Source: JACCZX01 sp963791315 (GTDB taxonomy: Bacteria > Pseudomonadota > Gammaproteobacteria > Burkholderiales > Burkholderiaceae_F). Taken from it: DNA of 64,000 nt. The notes below the pieces were generated by a model, which saw only the letters and a list, made by a program, of their open reading frames with translations, ran no database searches and was not told the DNA's origin. Location: the NCBI GenBank assembly GCA_963791315.1, contig CAWBRQ010000007.1:310001-374000 (forward strand), written 5' to 3'. Below are positions 1 to 9,106 of this stretch, one piece after another (position 1 is the stretch's first letter; every line of letters starts with the position of its first letter). The position numbers and the translations under genes are program-made.

Positions 1-12
1 TAACTTACTCAA

Positions 13-1504
13 ATGAACCCATCTGTCGGCTCCGAGCCGTCGCCTGCCGCGCCGATGCAGCGCAGGTTGCCGGCGGTGCTGGTGGTCGACGACGAGGCCG
101 ACCTGCGCGAGTTGTTGTCTCTGACACTGGTGCGTCTAGGCCTGGACGTCGATACGGCAGAATCAGTTGCCGCTGCACGTGCGTTACTTGCACGCAACGC
201 GTACGCGCTGTGCCTGACCGATATGCGGTTGCCCGACGGCACCGGCCTCGATCTGGTGCGGCATGTGTCGGCATCGGCCGGTCCGCCAATCGCCGTGATC
301 ACTGCCTACGGCAGTGCTGAAAATGCTGTAGCAGCGCTAAAGGCGGGCGCATTCGATTATCTGACCAAGCCGGTTGATATCAATCAATTGCGCATGCTGG
401 TTCGCTCGGCAGTTCGCGAATCACCCGAAGCTGCCGACGCTCCTGCCGCGCCAACCTTGAGCGGCGCCAGTTCATTGGCGCGCTTGACCGGCGACACGCC
501 GGTCATGCAGCAAATGCGGGCCATGATCAGCCGGCTCGCGCGCAGCATGGCACCAGTGGCTATTCGCGGCGAGTCAGGCAGCGGCAAGGAGCTCGCCGCG
601 CGCGCGATTCACGACTCTTCGAGCCGAAGCCAGCAGCCGTTTATCGCGGTCAATTGCGGCGCGATTCCTGAGACCCTGATGGAGGCCGAGTTTTTCGGGT
701 ACCGCAAGGGCGCGTTTACGGGTGCCGAGCGCGATCGTGAGGGGTTCTTCCAGGCAGCCGCCGGCGGGACACTTTTCCTTGACGAAGTGGCCGAGTTGCC
801 ACTTGCGATGCAGGTCAAATTGCTGCGCGCGATCCAGGAGCGCAGAGTGCGCAAAGTGGGGGCGTCAGTTGAAGAACCGGTGGACGTTCGGCTGGTCAGT
901 GCGACGCATCAAGACTTGGGCGCACTCGTCACCGCCGGAAGATTTAGGCAGGATTTGTTTTACCGTCTGAATGTGATCGAGTTGCGCGTGCCGGGGTTGC
1001 GCGAACGACTGGACGACATCCCGCTGCTTGCCGAATCCATCTTGGCGCGTATCTCCGAGCGCGCAGGTGCGCGACGCGCGCATTTGTCGCCGGCAGCTAC
1101 GGTTGCGCTGAGGCGCTATCGGTTTCCGGGCAATGTGCGCGAGCTCGAAAATATTCTCGAGCGCGCAGTCGCGTTGGCCGGCGATGACGTGTTAATGGCT
1201 GATGATCTGATGCTGCCCGGACGCTGAGGTCGACGTGCCGATGGAAGCAGAGCCGGTTTCGGTAGACGAAGCGGCGGTGCCGCTGCCCGAACCAGCCGAA
1301 GACTTAGCAACCTCCGCAGTGTTGGATTTTCAGGTTGTCGATGGAGTACCGACCTCGCTGGGCGCGTATCTCGACTCGCTTGAGCGCGATGCAATTCGCT
1401 GCGCGCTTGCCAAGACGCGTTATAACCGCACGGCTGCTGCTCAGCTACTTGGCATCACGTTTCGACAACTACGCTACCGGATGCAGCGGCTCGGCATAAA
1501 GTGA
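13..1504 (+). CDS. pilR: PilR-type sigma-54-dependent response regulator (frame broken near 1218)
   Basis: This is an NtrC-family activator that would turn on sigma-54 promoters, in this context probably type IV pilin genes, after phosphorylation by a sensor kinase. An N-terminal receiver domain has the acidic pair VVDDE and the phospho-acceptor Asp70 in LTDMRLPDG. A central AAA+ domain follows with Walker A GESGSGKE and the sigma-54 contact loop GAFTGA. A Fis-type helix-turn-helix (RTAAAQLLGI) ends the protein. The first two domains and the HTH lie in different frames: a stop occurs at 1225-1227, but the +1 frame continues smoothly from the CCC at about 1216, so one base is probably wrong. 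The stop overlaps the ampD start by 4 bp (GTGA). A TAA at 1-3 could end an upstream kinase gene. PilR is inferred from receiver similarity and the ampD-nrdAB neighbourhood. Confidence 0.85.
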
Positions 1505-2055
1505 TCGTCCGCGCCGACGGCTGGCTCGAAGGCGCTGTCCGCATCGATTCGCCGAACTTCGATGCGCGGCCGCCCGGTACCGCGATCGGATTGATCGTCG
1601 TCCACAACATTAGCCTGCCGCCCGGTAACTACGGAGGCGGTCACGTATCGCGGCTGTTCACCAATGAGCTCGAGGTTTCCGCCGATCCCTATTTCGCGCA
1701 GCTGGTCGGCTTGCACGTATCGTCGCATGTCCTGATCGAGCGCGACGGCCGGGTGACCCAATACGTCTCTTTCGCCGACCGTGCGTGGCACGCGGGCGTT
1801 TCGCAATTCGATGGCCGTGCCGCGTGCAACGATTTTTCCGTTGGCATCGAGCTCGAGGGAACCGACTTCGAGCCGTTTGCCGATGCGCAATATGAAGCGC
1901 TGAACTCGGTCATCGCTGCGTTGCTTGCTGCGTACCCCATTGAAGCAGTGCGTGGCCATTCCGATATCGCACCCGATCGAAAGACCGATCCCGGTCCGTT
2001 CTTCGACTGGTATCGAGTCGAGCTCCCCGCAAGCGTTTCCATTCCGCCGGCTTGA
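1501..2055 (+). CDS. ampD: 1,6-anhydro-N-acetylmuramyl-L-alanine amidase AmpD
   Basis: AmpD is a cytoplasmic zinc amidase that removes the peptide from anhydromuropeptides during peptidoglycan recycling and so keeps the AmpR inducer level low. The 184-residue product matches the family length. Zinc ligands are visible as His35 in VVHNISLPP and the C-terminal His and Asp in RGHSDIAPDRKTDPG. Asn36 and the DPGPFFDW end are also typical. The start is GTG, overlapping the stop of the upstream regulator by 4 bp, which suggests translational coupling. No signal peptide is seen, as expected for AmpD and unlike periplasmic AmiD. Confidence 0.95.
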   Translation: MIVRADGWLEGAVRIDSPNFDARPPGTAIGLIVVHNISLPPGNYGGGHVSRLFTNELEVSADPYFAQLVGLHVSSHVLIERDGRVTQYVSFADRAWHAGVSQFDGRAACNDFSVGIELEGTDFEPFADAQYEALNSVIAALLAAYPIEAVRGHSDIAPDRKTDPGPFFDWYRVELPASVSIPPA

Positions 2056-2113
2056 TTTTTATTTGCCAGCCCCCGCGCAACGTATCTTCGATGCGATGCG
2101 CCATCAACTTATG

Positions 2114-2142
2114 TTGAGTTTCAAAAATTCTGCGCATATGAT
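2114..2142 (+). promoter_or_regulatory. Predicted sigma-70 promoter of nrdAB
   Basis: TTGAGT (2114-2119) and TATGAT (2137-2142) are separated by exactly 17 bp, each close to consensus. Transcription would start near 2149, inside the first NrdR-like box. The 332 bp between ampD and nrdA hold this promoter, the paired operators and a leader of roughly 240 nt in which I see no gene. Confidence 0.55.
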
Positions 2143-2146
2143 GCGC

Positions 2147-2193
2147 ACACTATTCGTAGTGATCAATGGACGAGTACATACAAGATGTTGTGC
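2147..2193 (+). promoter_or_regulatory. Tandem NrdR-box-like operators
   Basis: Two 16-bp imperfect palindromes resemble the NrdR consensus (acaCwAtATaTwGtgt): ACACTATTCGTAGTGA at 2147-2162 and ATACAAGATGTTGTGC at 2178-2193. By my count each matches 12 of 16 positions. The starts are 31 bp apart, about three helical turns, which is the arrangement known for NrdR repression of ribonucleotide reductase operons. They overlap and follow the predicted start site, a position suited to repression. Confidence 0.6.
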
Positions 2194-2387
2194 ACCTTTG
2201 CCGAAGTGAGATTTCTGCCGACAGCGTGGCAGGCTCGATCAGCAAGGCGGTGTGCGGCATTTGAAGCGCAGTCGGCTGATCAACGGTGGGTCTGGCGTTG
2301 ACGTCAGCGACTAGAACTAGTGGTGTCTGCAGTTACGAAGCGCAATTGCGCGAACGCGATTTCGTGTTTGTGCCGGGGGCGTAGCGA

Positions 2388-5357
2388 ATGCAGGCCGCGA
2401 TTCGACTTGGGGGTGACATGCAGTTTCAAGAAATAGCGGCGCAGGGGGCCGCGGGCGGGGGCGCCGCCGCGGCAAGCGCGCACGAATTTTCGCAAGATAT
2501 AAGGCCGGGCGCTGCCGGAATCAGCGCAGTCAACGCGACATCGTTTGGCGACTACAAGGTCATTCGCCGCAACGGCTCCGTCGTTTCGTTCGAGCCGTCG
2601 AAAATTGCGGTGGCGATGACCAAGGCATTCATCGCGGTGCGCGGCGGTCAAGGAGCGGGCTCGGCGGCCGTGCGCGAGCAGGTCGAAAAACTGACCGACG
2701 GCACCGTGCGCGCACTACTGCGGCGGCTGCCCGCCGGAGGCACCTTTCATATAGAGGACGTTCAGGACCAGGTCGAGCTGTCGCTGATGCGCGACGGCGC
2801 ACACGATGTCGCGCGCTCTTATGTGCTGTATCGCGAGAAGCGTGCGCAAGAGCGCGCGAAGGATGTGACGCACGCGGGTGCAATGGCACCGAAGCTCACG
2901 ATGCTCGAGAACGGCGTCCGGGTCCCGCTGGACATGCCGCGGATCGAAGCGATCGTGCGTGCCGCGTGCGACGGGCTGGCCGACTATGTGACGCCGGACG
3001 CCGTTTTGTCGGAGACGGTCAAGAATTTGTATGACGGAGTTCCGCTTGATGAGGTTTACAAGTCGGCGATTTTGGCGGCACGCGCTCTAATAGAAAAAGA
3101 TCCCGCCTACGCAGCGGTCACCGCGCGACTGTTGCTGCACACGGTGCGGCGCGAAGTACTGGGTGAAGAGGTCACGCAGCCCGAGATGCAGACGCGCTAT
3201 GCCGATGTTTTCTCGCGTCTGATCAAACACGGCATTAGCGCCGGGCTGCTGGACGAACGACTCGGCCAGTTCGACCTGAAGCGCCTCGGCGCTGCGCTCG
3301 ATGCGCGTCGCGATTTGAACTTCAACTATCTCGGACTGCAGACGCTGTACGACCGTTACTTCCTGCACCACGACGGCCGACGGTTCGAATTGCCGCAAGT
3401 GTTTTTTATGCGGGTTGCGATGGGGCTTGCCCTGAATGAGATTGAGCGGGAAGCCCGGGCAATCGAGTTCTACGAGGTGCTGTCGAGCTTCGACTTCATG
3501 AGCTCAACACCCACGCTGTTCAATTCAGGCACCCGGCATTCACAGCTTTCATCGTGTTACCTGTCGACGGTCGGCGATGATCTGGACGGCATTTACGAGG
3601 CGATCAAGGAAAACGCGCTGCTGGCGAAGTACGCGGGTGGATTGGGCAACGACTGGACGCCGGTCCGTGCACTTGGCAGCCACATCAAGGGCACCAACGG
3701 TAAGAGTCAGGGAGTCGTGCCGTTTTTGAAAGTGGTCAACGACACGGCGGTCGCAGTGAACCAGGGCGGCAAGCGCAAAGGCGCGGTGTGTTGCTACCTC
3801 GAAACCTGGCACTTGGATATCGAAGAGTTCCTGGAACTGCGCAAGAACACGGGTGACGATCGTCGGCGCACGCACGACATGAATACCGCCAACTGGATTC
3901 CGGACCTGTTCATGAAGCGCGTATTCGAAGACGGCGAATGGACGCTATTTTCGCCGTCGGACTGCCCGGACCTGCACGATCGTACCGGCCGCTCGTTCGA
4001 GGAAGCGTACGTGCGATACGAAGAAAAGGCGGCGCGTGGCGAGCTGAAGCTTTTCAAGAAGGTCTCGGCGCAGGCGTTGTGGCGAAAGATGCTGTCGATG
4101 CTGTTCGAGACCGGACATCCCTGGATCACGTTCAAGGACGCGTGCAACCTGCGCTCGCCGCAGCAACACGTCGGGACGATCCATAGTTCCAACCTGTGTA
4201 CCGAAATTACGCTGAACACATCAGACACGGAAATCGCTGTCTGCAACCTCGGCTCGGTCAACCTTCCGGCTCACATGAAGAAGGCGACTGACGGCGGCTA
4301 CGAGCTTGATCACGTAAAACTGAAAAAGACCATTCGCACGGCGATGCGGATGCTGGATAACGTGATCGACATCAATTATTACGCCGTCAACAAGGCCCGC
4401 AATTCAAACGTCAAGCATCGCCCGGTTGGTCTTGGCATCATGGGCTTTCAGAACTGCCTGCACATGATGCGTGTGCCTTACGCATCGAACGAAGCAGTCG
4501 AGTTCGCCGATCGCAGCACGGAAGCCACCTGTTACTACGCCTACTGGGCATCGACCGAGCTAGCGGAGGAACGCGGCCAGTACTCGTCGTTCGCCGGCTC
4601 GCTGTGGGACCGCGGCATCTTGCCGCAGGATTCGCTGGAGTTACTAAAGGAACAGCGCGGGCACCTGAAGGGAGACGGCGCCCTCTCGCTCGTCGAAATC
4701 GACACCAGCTCATCGATGGACTGGAGTGCTTTGCGCGACCGCATCAAGCAACACGGCATGCGCAATTCGAATTGCGTCGCGATTGCGCCGACTGCCACCA
4801 TTTCGAACATCGTCGGTGTTGATGCCTGCATCGAGCCGACGTTTCAGAACCTGTTCGTCAAGTCGAACCTGTCGGGTGAATTTACCGTCGTAAACGAGTA
4901 CCTCGTGCGCGACCTAAAAGCGCTCGGCGTGTGGGACGAAGTGATGGTGCACGAATTGAAGTACTACGACGGCTCGCTCGCCAAGAGCGAGCGGGTACCG
5001 GCCGAGGTACGCAAGCTGTACGCCACCGCCTTCGAAGTCGATCCGACGTGGCTGATTGAATGTGCCGCCCGGCGCCAGAAGTGGATCGATCAGGCACAGT
5101 CCCTCAATATATATATGGGGGGCGTTTCGGGCCGGAAGCTCGACGAGACGTACAGGCTCGCGTGGCGGCGGGGACTCAAAACCACGTATTACCTGCGCAC
5201 GGTCGGCGCCACGCACGCCGAGAAGTCGACCACCAACACCGGTCAGTTAAATGCGGTCCCCACCGACGCGCTGGTGGGCGGGGCGAAGTTGGACGGCCAG
5301 GTTTGCATGCTGAAGCCAGGCGACGCTTCATTTTCCGAGTGCGAGGCATGCCAATGA
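2388..5357 (+). CDS. nrdA: Class Ia ribonucleoside-diphosphate reductase, alpha (large) subunit
   Basis: NrdA reduces ribonucleoside diphosphates to deoxyribonucleotides, using a radical delivered by NrdB. A variable Gly/Ala-rich N-terminus of about 50 residues precedes an ATP-cone domain (VIRRNGSVVSFEPSKI to YREKRAQ), the site of dATP feedback. The catalytic core shows the redox cysteines in SSCYL and CNLGSVNL and the active-site loop SSNLCTEI (Asn, Cys, Glu). The C-terminus CEACQ is the flexible cysteine tail that re-reduces the active site. At 989 residues it is longer than the E. coli enzyme, which I recall as common in Burkholderiales. An alternative ATG at 2418 sits behind GGGGGTGA and may be the true start. 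The stop overlaps nrdB by 4 bp. Confidence 0.96.
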   Translation: MQAAIRLGGDMQFQEIAAQGAAGGGAAAASAHEFSQDIRPGAAGISAVNATSFGDYKVIRRNGSVVSFEPSKIAVAMTKAFIAVRGGQGAGSAAVREQVEKLTDGTVRALLRRLPAGGTFHIEDVQDQVELSLMRDGAHDVARSYVLYREKRAQERAKDVTHAGAMAPKLTMLENGVRVPLDMPRIEAIVRAACDGLADYVTPDAVLSETVKNLYDGVPLDEVYKSAILAARALIEKDPAYAAVTARLLLHTVRREVLGEEVTQPEMQTRYADVFSRLIKHGISAGLLDERLGQFDLKRLGAALDARRDLNFNYLGLQTLYDRYFLHHDGRRFELPQVFFMRVAMGLALNEIEREARAIEFYEVLSSFDFMSSTPTLFNSGTRHSQLSSCYLSTVGDDLDGIYEAIKENALLAKYAGGLGNDWTPVRALGSHIKGTNGKSQGVVPFLKVVNDTAVAVNQGGKRKGAVCCYLETWHLDIEEFLELRKNTGDDRRRTHDMNTANWIPDLFMKRVFEDGEWTLFSPSDCPDLHDRTGRSFEEAYVRYEEKAARGELKLFKKVSAQALWRKMLSMLFETGHPWITFKDACNLRSPQQHVGTIHSSNLCTEITLNTSDTEIAVCNLGSVNLPAHMKKATDGGYELDHVKLKKTIRTAMRMLDNVIDINYYAVNKARNSNVKHRPVGLGIMGFQNCLHMMRVPYASNEAVEFADRSTEATCYYAYWASTELAEERGQYSSFAGSLWDRGILPQDSLELLKEQRGHLKGDGALSLVEIDTSSSMDWSALRDRIKQHGMRNSNCVAIAPTATISNIVGVDACIEPTFQNLFVKSNLSGEFTVVNEYLVRDLKALGVWDEVMVHELKYYDGSLAKSERVPAEVRKLYATAFEVDPTWLIECAARRQKWIDQAQSLNIYMGGVSGRKLDETYRLAWRRGLKTTYYLRTVGATHAEKSTTNTGQLNAVPTDALVGGAKLDGQVCMLKPGDASFSECEACQ

Positions 5358-6475
5358 GCGTGCTTGCCTGGGAGGAAAACGTTGCGGCGCCGCCGGCCAT
5401 CGCGCTGGGGCTGCAAGATGCAGGTGTTGCATTGGCCGCACCGGTCGCACCTGAGTTGCGCCGGGTCAACGTGGCCGACAAGCGGATCATCAACGGCCGC
5501 ACCGACGTCAATCAGCTGGTCCCGTTCAAATACAAGTGGGCGTGGGAAAAATACCTCTCGACCTGCGCCAATCACTGGATGCCGCAGGAAGTCAACATGT
5601 CCCGCGACATCGCGCTATGGAAAGACCCGAACGGGCTTACCGACGACGAGCGCCGGCTGGTCAAGCGCAATCTGGGCTTCTTCGTCACCGCCGACTCGCT
5701 TGCCGCCAATAACATCGTGCTCGGCACTTATCGCCACATCACCGCGCCTGAGTGCCGCCAGTTTCTGCTACGGCAGGCTTTCGAGGAAGCAATTCACACG
5801 CACGCATATCAGTACATCGTTGAATCTCTCGGGCTCGAGGAGGGCGAGATATTCAACGCCTACCACGAGGTCGGATCGATTCGCGACAAGGACGAGTTTC
5901 TGATCCCGTTTATCGACACTTTGACGGATCCGCACTTCACTACCGGTACGACTGAGACGGACCAGGCGCTGCTGAAGAGCCTGATCGTCTTCGCATGCCT
6001 GATGGAGGGACTGTTCTTTTACGTCGGTTTCACGCAGATCCTGGCGCTCGGGCGTCAAAACAAGATGACGGGGGCCGCCGAGCAGTACCAGTACATCCTG
6101 CGCGACGAGTCGATGCACTGCAATTTCGGCATCGACCTGATCAATCAGATCAAGCTTGAGAACCCGCAGCTGTGGACGGTGCCGTTCCGCGAGGAGGTTC
6201 GCGCGCTGTTCCGCAAGGCGGTCGACCTCGAATACGCGTACGCCGAGGACACGATGCCGCGCGGGGTGCTCGGGCTCAACGCACCGATGTTCAAAGGTTA
6301 TCTGCGATTCATCGCCAATCGTCGCGCGCAACAGATCGGCATCGAAACGCTGTTCCGGCAGGAAGAGAACCCGTTTCCGTGGATGAGCGAGATGATCGAT
6401 CTGAAAAAGGAGCGCAACTTTTTCGAAACGCGCGTGCTTGAGTATCAAAGCGGCGGTGCATTGAGTTGGGACTAG
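5354..6475 (+). CDS. nrdB: Class Ia ribonucleoside-diphosphate reductase, beta (radical) subunit
   Basis: NrdB houses the diiron centre and tyrosyl radical that starts catalysis in NrdA. The motif EAIHTHAY carries iron ligands Glu and His with the radical Tyr four residues beyond the His, as in E. coli. A second ligand pair lies in RDESMHCNFG. The C-terminal segment binds NrdA. The protein is 373 residues. The chosen ATG overlaps the nrdA stop as ATGA; an in-frame ATG at 5348 would add two residues. It is co-transcribed with nrdA under the predicted NrdR-controlled promoter. Confidence 0.96.
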   Translation: MSVLAWEENVAAPPAIALGLQDAGVALAAPVAPELRRVNVADKRIINGRTDVNQLVPFKYKWAWEKYLSTCANHWMPQEVNMSRDIALWKDPNGLTDDERRLVKRNLGFFVTADSLAANNIVLGTYRHITAPECRQFLLRQAFEEAIHTHAYQYIVESLGLEEGEIFNAYHEVGSIRDKDEFLIPFIDTLTDPHFTTGTTETDQALLKSLIVFACLMEGLFFYVGFTQILALGRQNKMTGAAEQYQYILRDESMHCNFGIDLINQIKLENPQLWTVPFREEVRALFRKAVDLEYAYAEDTMPRGVLGLNAPMFKGYLRFIANRRAQQIGIETLFRQEENPFPWMSEMIDLKKERNFFETRVLEYQSGGALSWD

Positions 6476-7034
6476 CGTGATCAGATGAAGCGCAATGACT
6501 TGAGCGAGCAACGTTGAACGTTCGAACAGTGGAACAAATCGCACACAAATCGATGTTCACTGCAAAAAATTCTTGCGATGAAATTATTTTGCGCGTAAAA
6601 CGCGATCCATTGTTTAACTGTTCAATCGGTTTGTTATTCACGGTGTTTAACAGACGGCGATTGATCACTGAATTGACTACGCAACCACACAGTTCAAGAG
6701 CACCTACGCAAACTGGCGCCAAGACATCCCGGTCTTGTGGCTCTTTTTCCTCTGCAACTCCCGATCATCTAGACGCCGGCAACGTTCCGGCGTTTTTCTT
6801 GCGCGCGCGGCTTGTTCGCGCGCGCCGTGCCCAATTCATCAGCGTCAGCGGTCAGTGCGCTGCCCGTTCCGCGCATTTCTCGGATTTGCGGAAACACAAA
6901 CGCATTTCTGGGGGTGTCGCGGCGACAGAGCATCTGCATGCGCCGATGAATAGCCCGACGGGTTCTGCCTTTACGGCGACCCAGCGGGTTTCCTTCTCAA
7001 CCTCCGCACTAACGTGCATCGAAGGAGATTCATC
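6476..7034. other. Long intergenic region with AT-rich segment and hairpins
   Basis: No convincing coding sequence is present between nrdB and the histone-like gene. About 6540-6700 is clearly richer in A and T than its surroundings. It is followed by a hairpin, CAAGAC/GTCTTG (6720-6725 with 6732-6737), then a T-rich run, then a canonical terminator at 6773-6797. The rest (6800-7020) is unremarkable and probably holds the histone gene promoter, which I could not place. Confidence 0.5.
6773..6800 (+). terminator. Rho-independent terminator
   Basis: A perfect 7-bp stem ACGCCGG/CCGGCGT with loop CAACGTT is followed by TTTTCTT. It would end transcripts from nrdAB or from a separate short transcript in the preceding AT-rich segment. 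Confidence 0.7.
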
Positions 7035-7448
7035 ATGGCTATGAAGAAAAAAGCGAAAAAAGCAGCGAAGAAATCAGCGAAAAAATCGGGCAAAAAAGCT
7101 TCCAAAAAGCGGCGACCAGCAGCCAAGAAAACTGCCAAGAAGTCGACTAAGAAGCGTGCAGCCAAGAAGGCTGCAAAAAAAAAAGTAGCTAGGAAAGTTG
7201 CTAAGAAGTCGGCGAAGAAGAAGTCAGGTAAGAAATCGGCGAAGAAGGCAAAGAAGCGGGCAGCGCCTAGGAAGGCTGTGAAAAAGTCAGCCGCGCGCAA
7301 ACCTGCTCCGATGTCGATGCCGAGGACCGCATCGCGGCCCGCTACGATGCCGACACCGGCCGCTCCGTCGACCGCCGCTGCACCCGGTGCGAAAACCGCA
7401 CTGAATCCTGCAGCAGCGTGGCCCTTCCCGACGGGCAGCCGGCCTTAG
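7035..7448 (+). CDS. Histone H1-like Lys/Ala-rich DNA-binding protein
   Basis: A small, extremely basic protein of 137 residues, built of AAKK/SAKK-type repeats up to about residue 95, then a Pro/Ala/Thr/Met-rich tail. It resembles the eukaryotic H1-tail-like nucleoid proteins of Bordetella (BpH1) and related Burkholderiales, which bind DNA without sequence specificity. The start is the ATG preceded by GAAGGAG (7021-7027) at 7 nt spacing; an upstream in-frame ATG lacks such a site. A run of ten A at about 7175-7184 lies inside the repeats and may be prone to slippage. A strong terminator follows. Confidence 0.88.
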   Translation: MAMKKKAKKAAKKSAKKSGKKASKKRRPAAKKTAKKSTKKRAAKKAAKKKVARKVAKKSAKKKSGKKSAKKAKKRAAPRKAVKKSAARKPAPMSMPRTASRPATMPTPAAPSTAAAPGAKTALNPAAAWPFPTGSRP

Positions 7449-7472
7449 CGAAAGTTTCAAATTGCCTTTGGC

Positions 7473-7505
7473 AAGGGCGCCGTAGCCGGCGCCCTTTTTC
7501 TTTTG
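7473..7505 (+). terminator. Rho-independent terminator of the histone-like gene
   Basis: The stem AAGGGCGCCG/CGGCGCCCTT with loop TAGC is followed by TTTCTTTT. It lies about 25 bp after the stop codon. Confidence 0.85.
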
Positions 7506-7589
7506 GCCCGCATTTCTCACTGCTCACGAGTCGAGTATTGGCCGCTTAGAATCGAAGTCTGATCGTTTTGCCTCCATCGCGAAGCCCGC

Positions 7590-8124
7590 ATGCTGCTGAT
7601 CGACATCGCCCGGTTTCTGCTTGACGTTCTCGGTTCATTGCTCGTGGGCTTGCTGATCCTGCGTGTCTGGATTCATGCGATCGGAATGCCCGGCCGCAAT
7701 CCCGTGGTGCAGTTTGTTGTCGCGCTCACCGGTTGGCTGGTACGTCCGCTTCATCGACTGTTGCCTGCCCGCGGAAGAATCGATTGGGCCTCGCTCGCGG
7801 CGGCGTTTCTTGGTGACGCTGCTTGTCGTTGTCCTAATACGGCAGATCGTCGGCGCCGAGGTGGCGGTTGAATTCGTGCTGTTGGCCGCGCTGCGGCAGC
7901 TGATCGTGTGGGCACTTAACGTCGTGGTGTGGATCACGATCATTTACGCGATCGTTAGCTGGGTAAACCCACATGCGCCGTTCGCACCCGCGCTCGGCAT
8001 GTTGCTGCGGCCATTACTTGCGCCGATTCAGCGCATCTTGCCGCCCGTCGGCGGCTTCGACTTGTCTCCGCTGGTGCTGCTGCTGGCTGTTTACGTGCTG
8101 CAGATGGTTGTCGCGAGAATTTGA
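7590..8124 (+). CDS. YggT family membrane protein (frame broken near 7810)
   Basis: A hydrophobic protein with two YggT repeats, each a pair of membrane helices. The first half reads LLVGLLILRVWIHAIGMPG and the second VWITIIYAIVSWVNPHAP. Bacterial YggT proteins are inner-membrane proteins linked to osmotic stress or cell-division placement; the exact role is unknown. The two halves are in different frames. They join cleanly if one base in TTTCTTGGTG near 7810 is removed, giving AAFLVTLLVV. TAGAAT at 7547-7552 could be its -10 box. The stop lies 1 bp from the end of the convergent kinase gene. Confidence 0.85.
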
Positions 8125-8125
8125 A

Positions 8126-9062
8126 TCACCAGGGTCTGTATCCGAACGCTTCGTTGAACCGTTCGCGCAATCGAATTGGAATCGGCCGCGTGGTTCTGCC
8201 CGCCCGAGCACTCGATTTTTATCGAACCCATCGTTGCCGCCAATTTGCCGGTCGTTTCCCAATCCATCTGTTTTCCGATGCCCACCAACAATCCCGCCCG
8301 ATACGCATCGCCGCAGCCGGTCGGATCGACCAGATCGCGCGCAGGAGCGACGGGAATTTGCAGGATCTTGCCGTCGACATATATCTGCGAGCCGGCGGCA
8401 CCGTGCGTGACGACGAGCGCGCGCACCTTGCGCGCCACGTCGGGTAGCGAGAGCTGGGTCCGGTCGCTCAGCATCTTGCCTTCGTAGTCGTTAACCGCGA
8501 CGTAGCTCGCACGGTCGATAAACCAACGCAGCTCCTCGCCGGAAAACATCGGTAATCCTTGACCGGGATCGAACACAAAAGGGATGCCGTGCTCGGCGAA
8601 TTGCGCCGCATGTTGCAGCATGCCCTCGCGGCCGTCGGGAGCGACGATGCCGAGCTTGATCGAGCCATCGCTCGGAATCGCGTTTCGATGCGAATCGGAC
8701 ATCGCACCAGGGTGAAACGCGGTGATCTGATTGTTATCGGCGTCGGTCGTGATGAATGCCTGCGCGGTGAAGCTGCCGTCGATCTTGAGGACGAAGCGCC
8801 GGCTGATTTGTAGTCGATCCAGACGGTCGAGGTACGGCTGCGAGTCGTCGCCGACGGTTGCCATCGGCCACGCTTTTTCATCGAGCAGCTTGACGTTGTA
8901 GGCAATGTTGCCCGCGCAGCCGCCGAATTCACGCCGCAGCTTGGGCACGAGAAACGCGACGTTGAGGATGTGCACCTGATGCGGAAGGATGTGATCGGCA
9001 AAGCGACCGGGAAACACCATGATCGAGTCGTACGCGATCGAACCGCAGATCAATAGGCTCAC
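8126..9062 (-). CDS. PfkB-family carbohydrate kinase (C-terminus frameshifted near 8170)
   Basis: A ribokinase/adenosine-kinase fold enzyme that would phosphorylate a sugar or nucleoside using ATP. The N-terminus MSLLICGSIAYD and the GGCAGNIAYN turn are typical of the substrate side. DPTGCGDAYRAGLL holds the anion hole and catalytic Asp. The substrate cannot be read from sequence. Near 8170 the frame should shift to give a C-terminus ending in RFNEAFGYRPW and a stop at 8126-8128; without it the ORF runs on into yggT antisense. The start is GTG. Confidence 0.87.
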
Positions 9063-9106
9063 GGCGAGTCTCAGATCGTTAAATGCGGGCTACGGAAGAG
9101 ACGTAG

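Noticed and set aside
5768..6544. 258-codon minus-strand open frame opposite nrdB
   Set aside because: Pure shadow of nrdB, rich in Arg/Leu/His with no domain.
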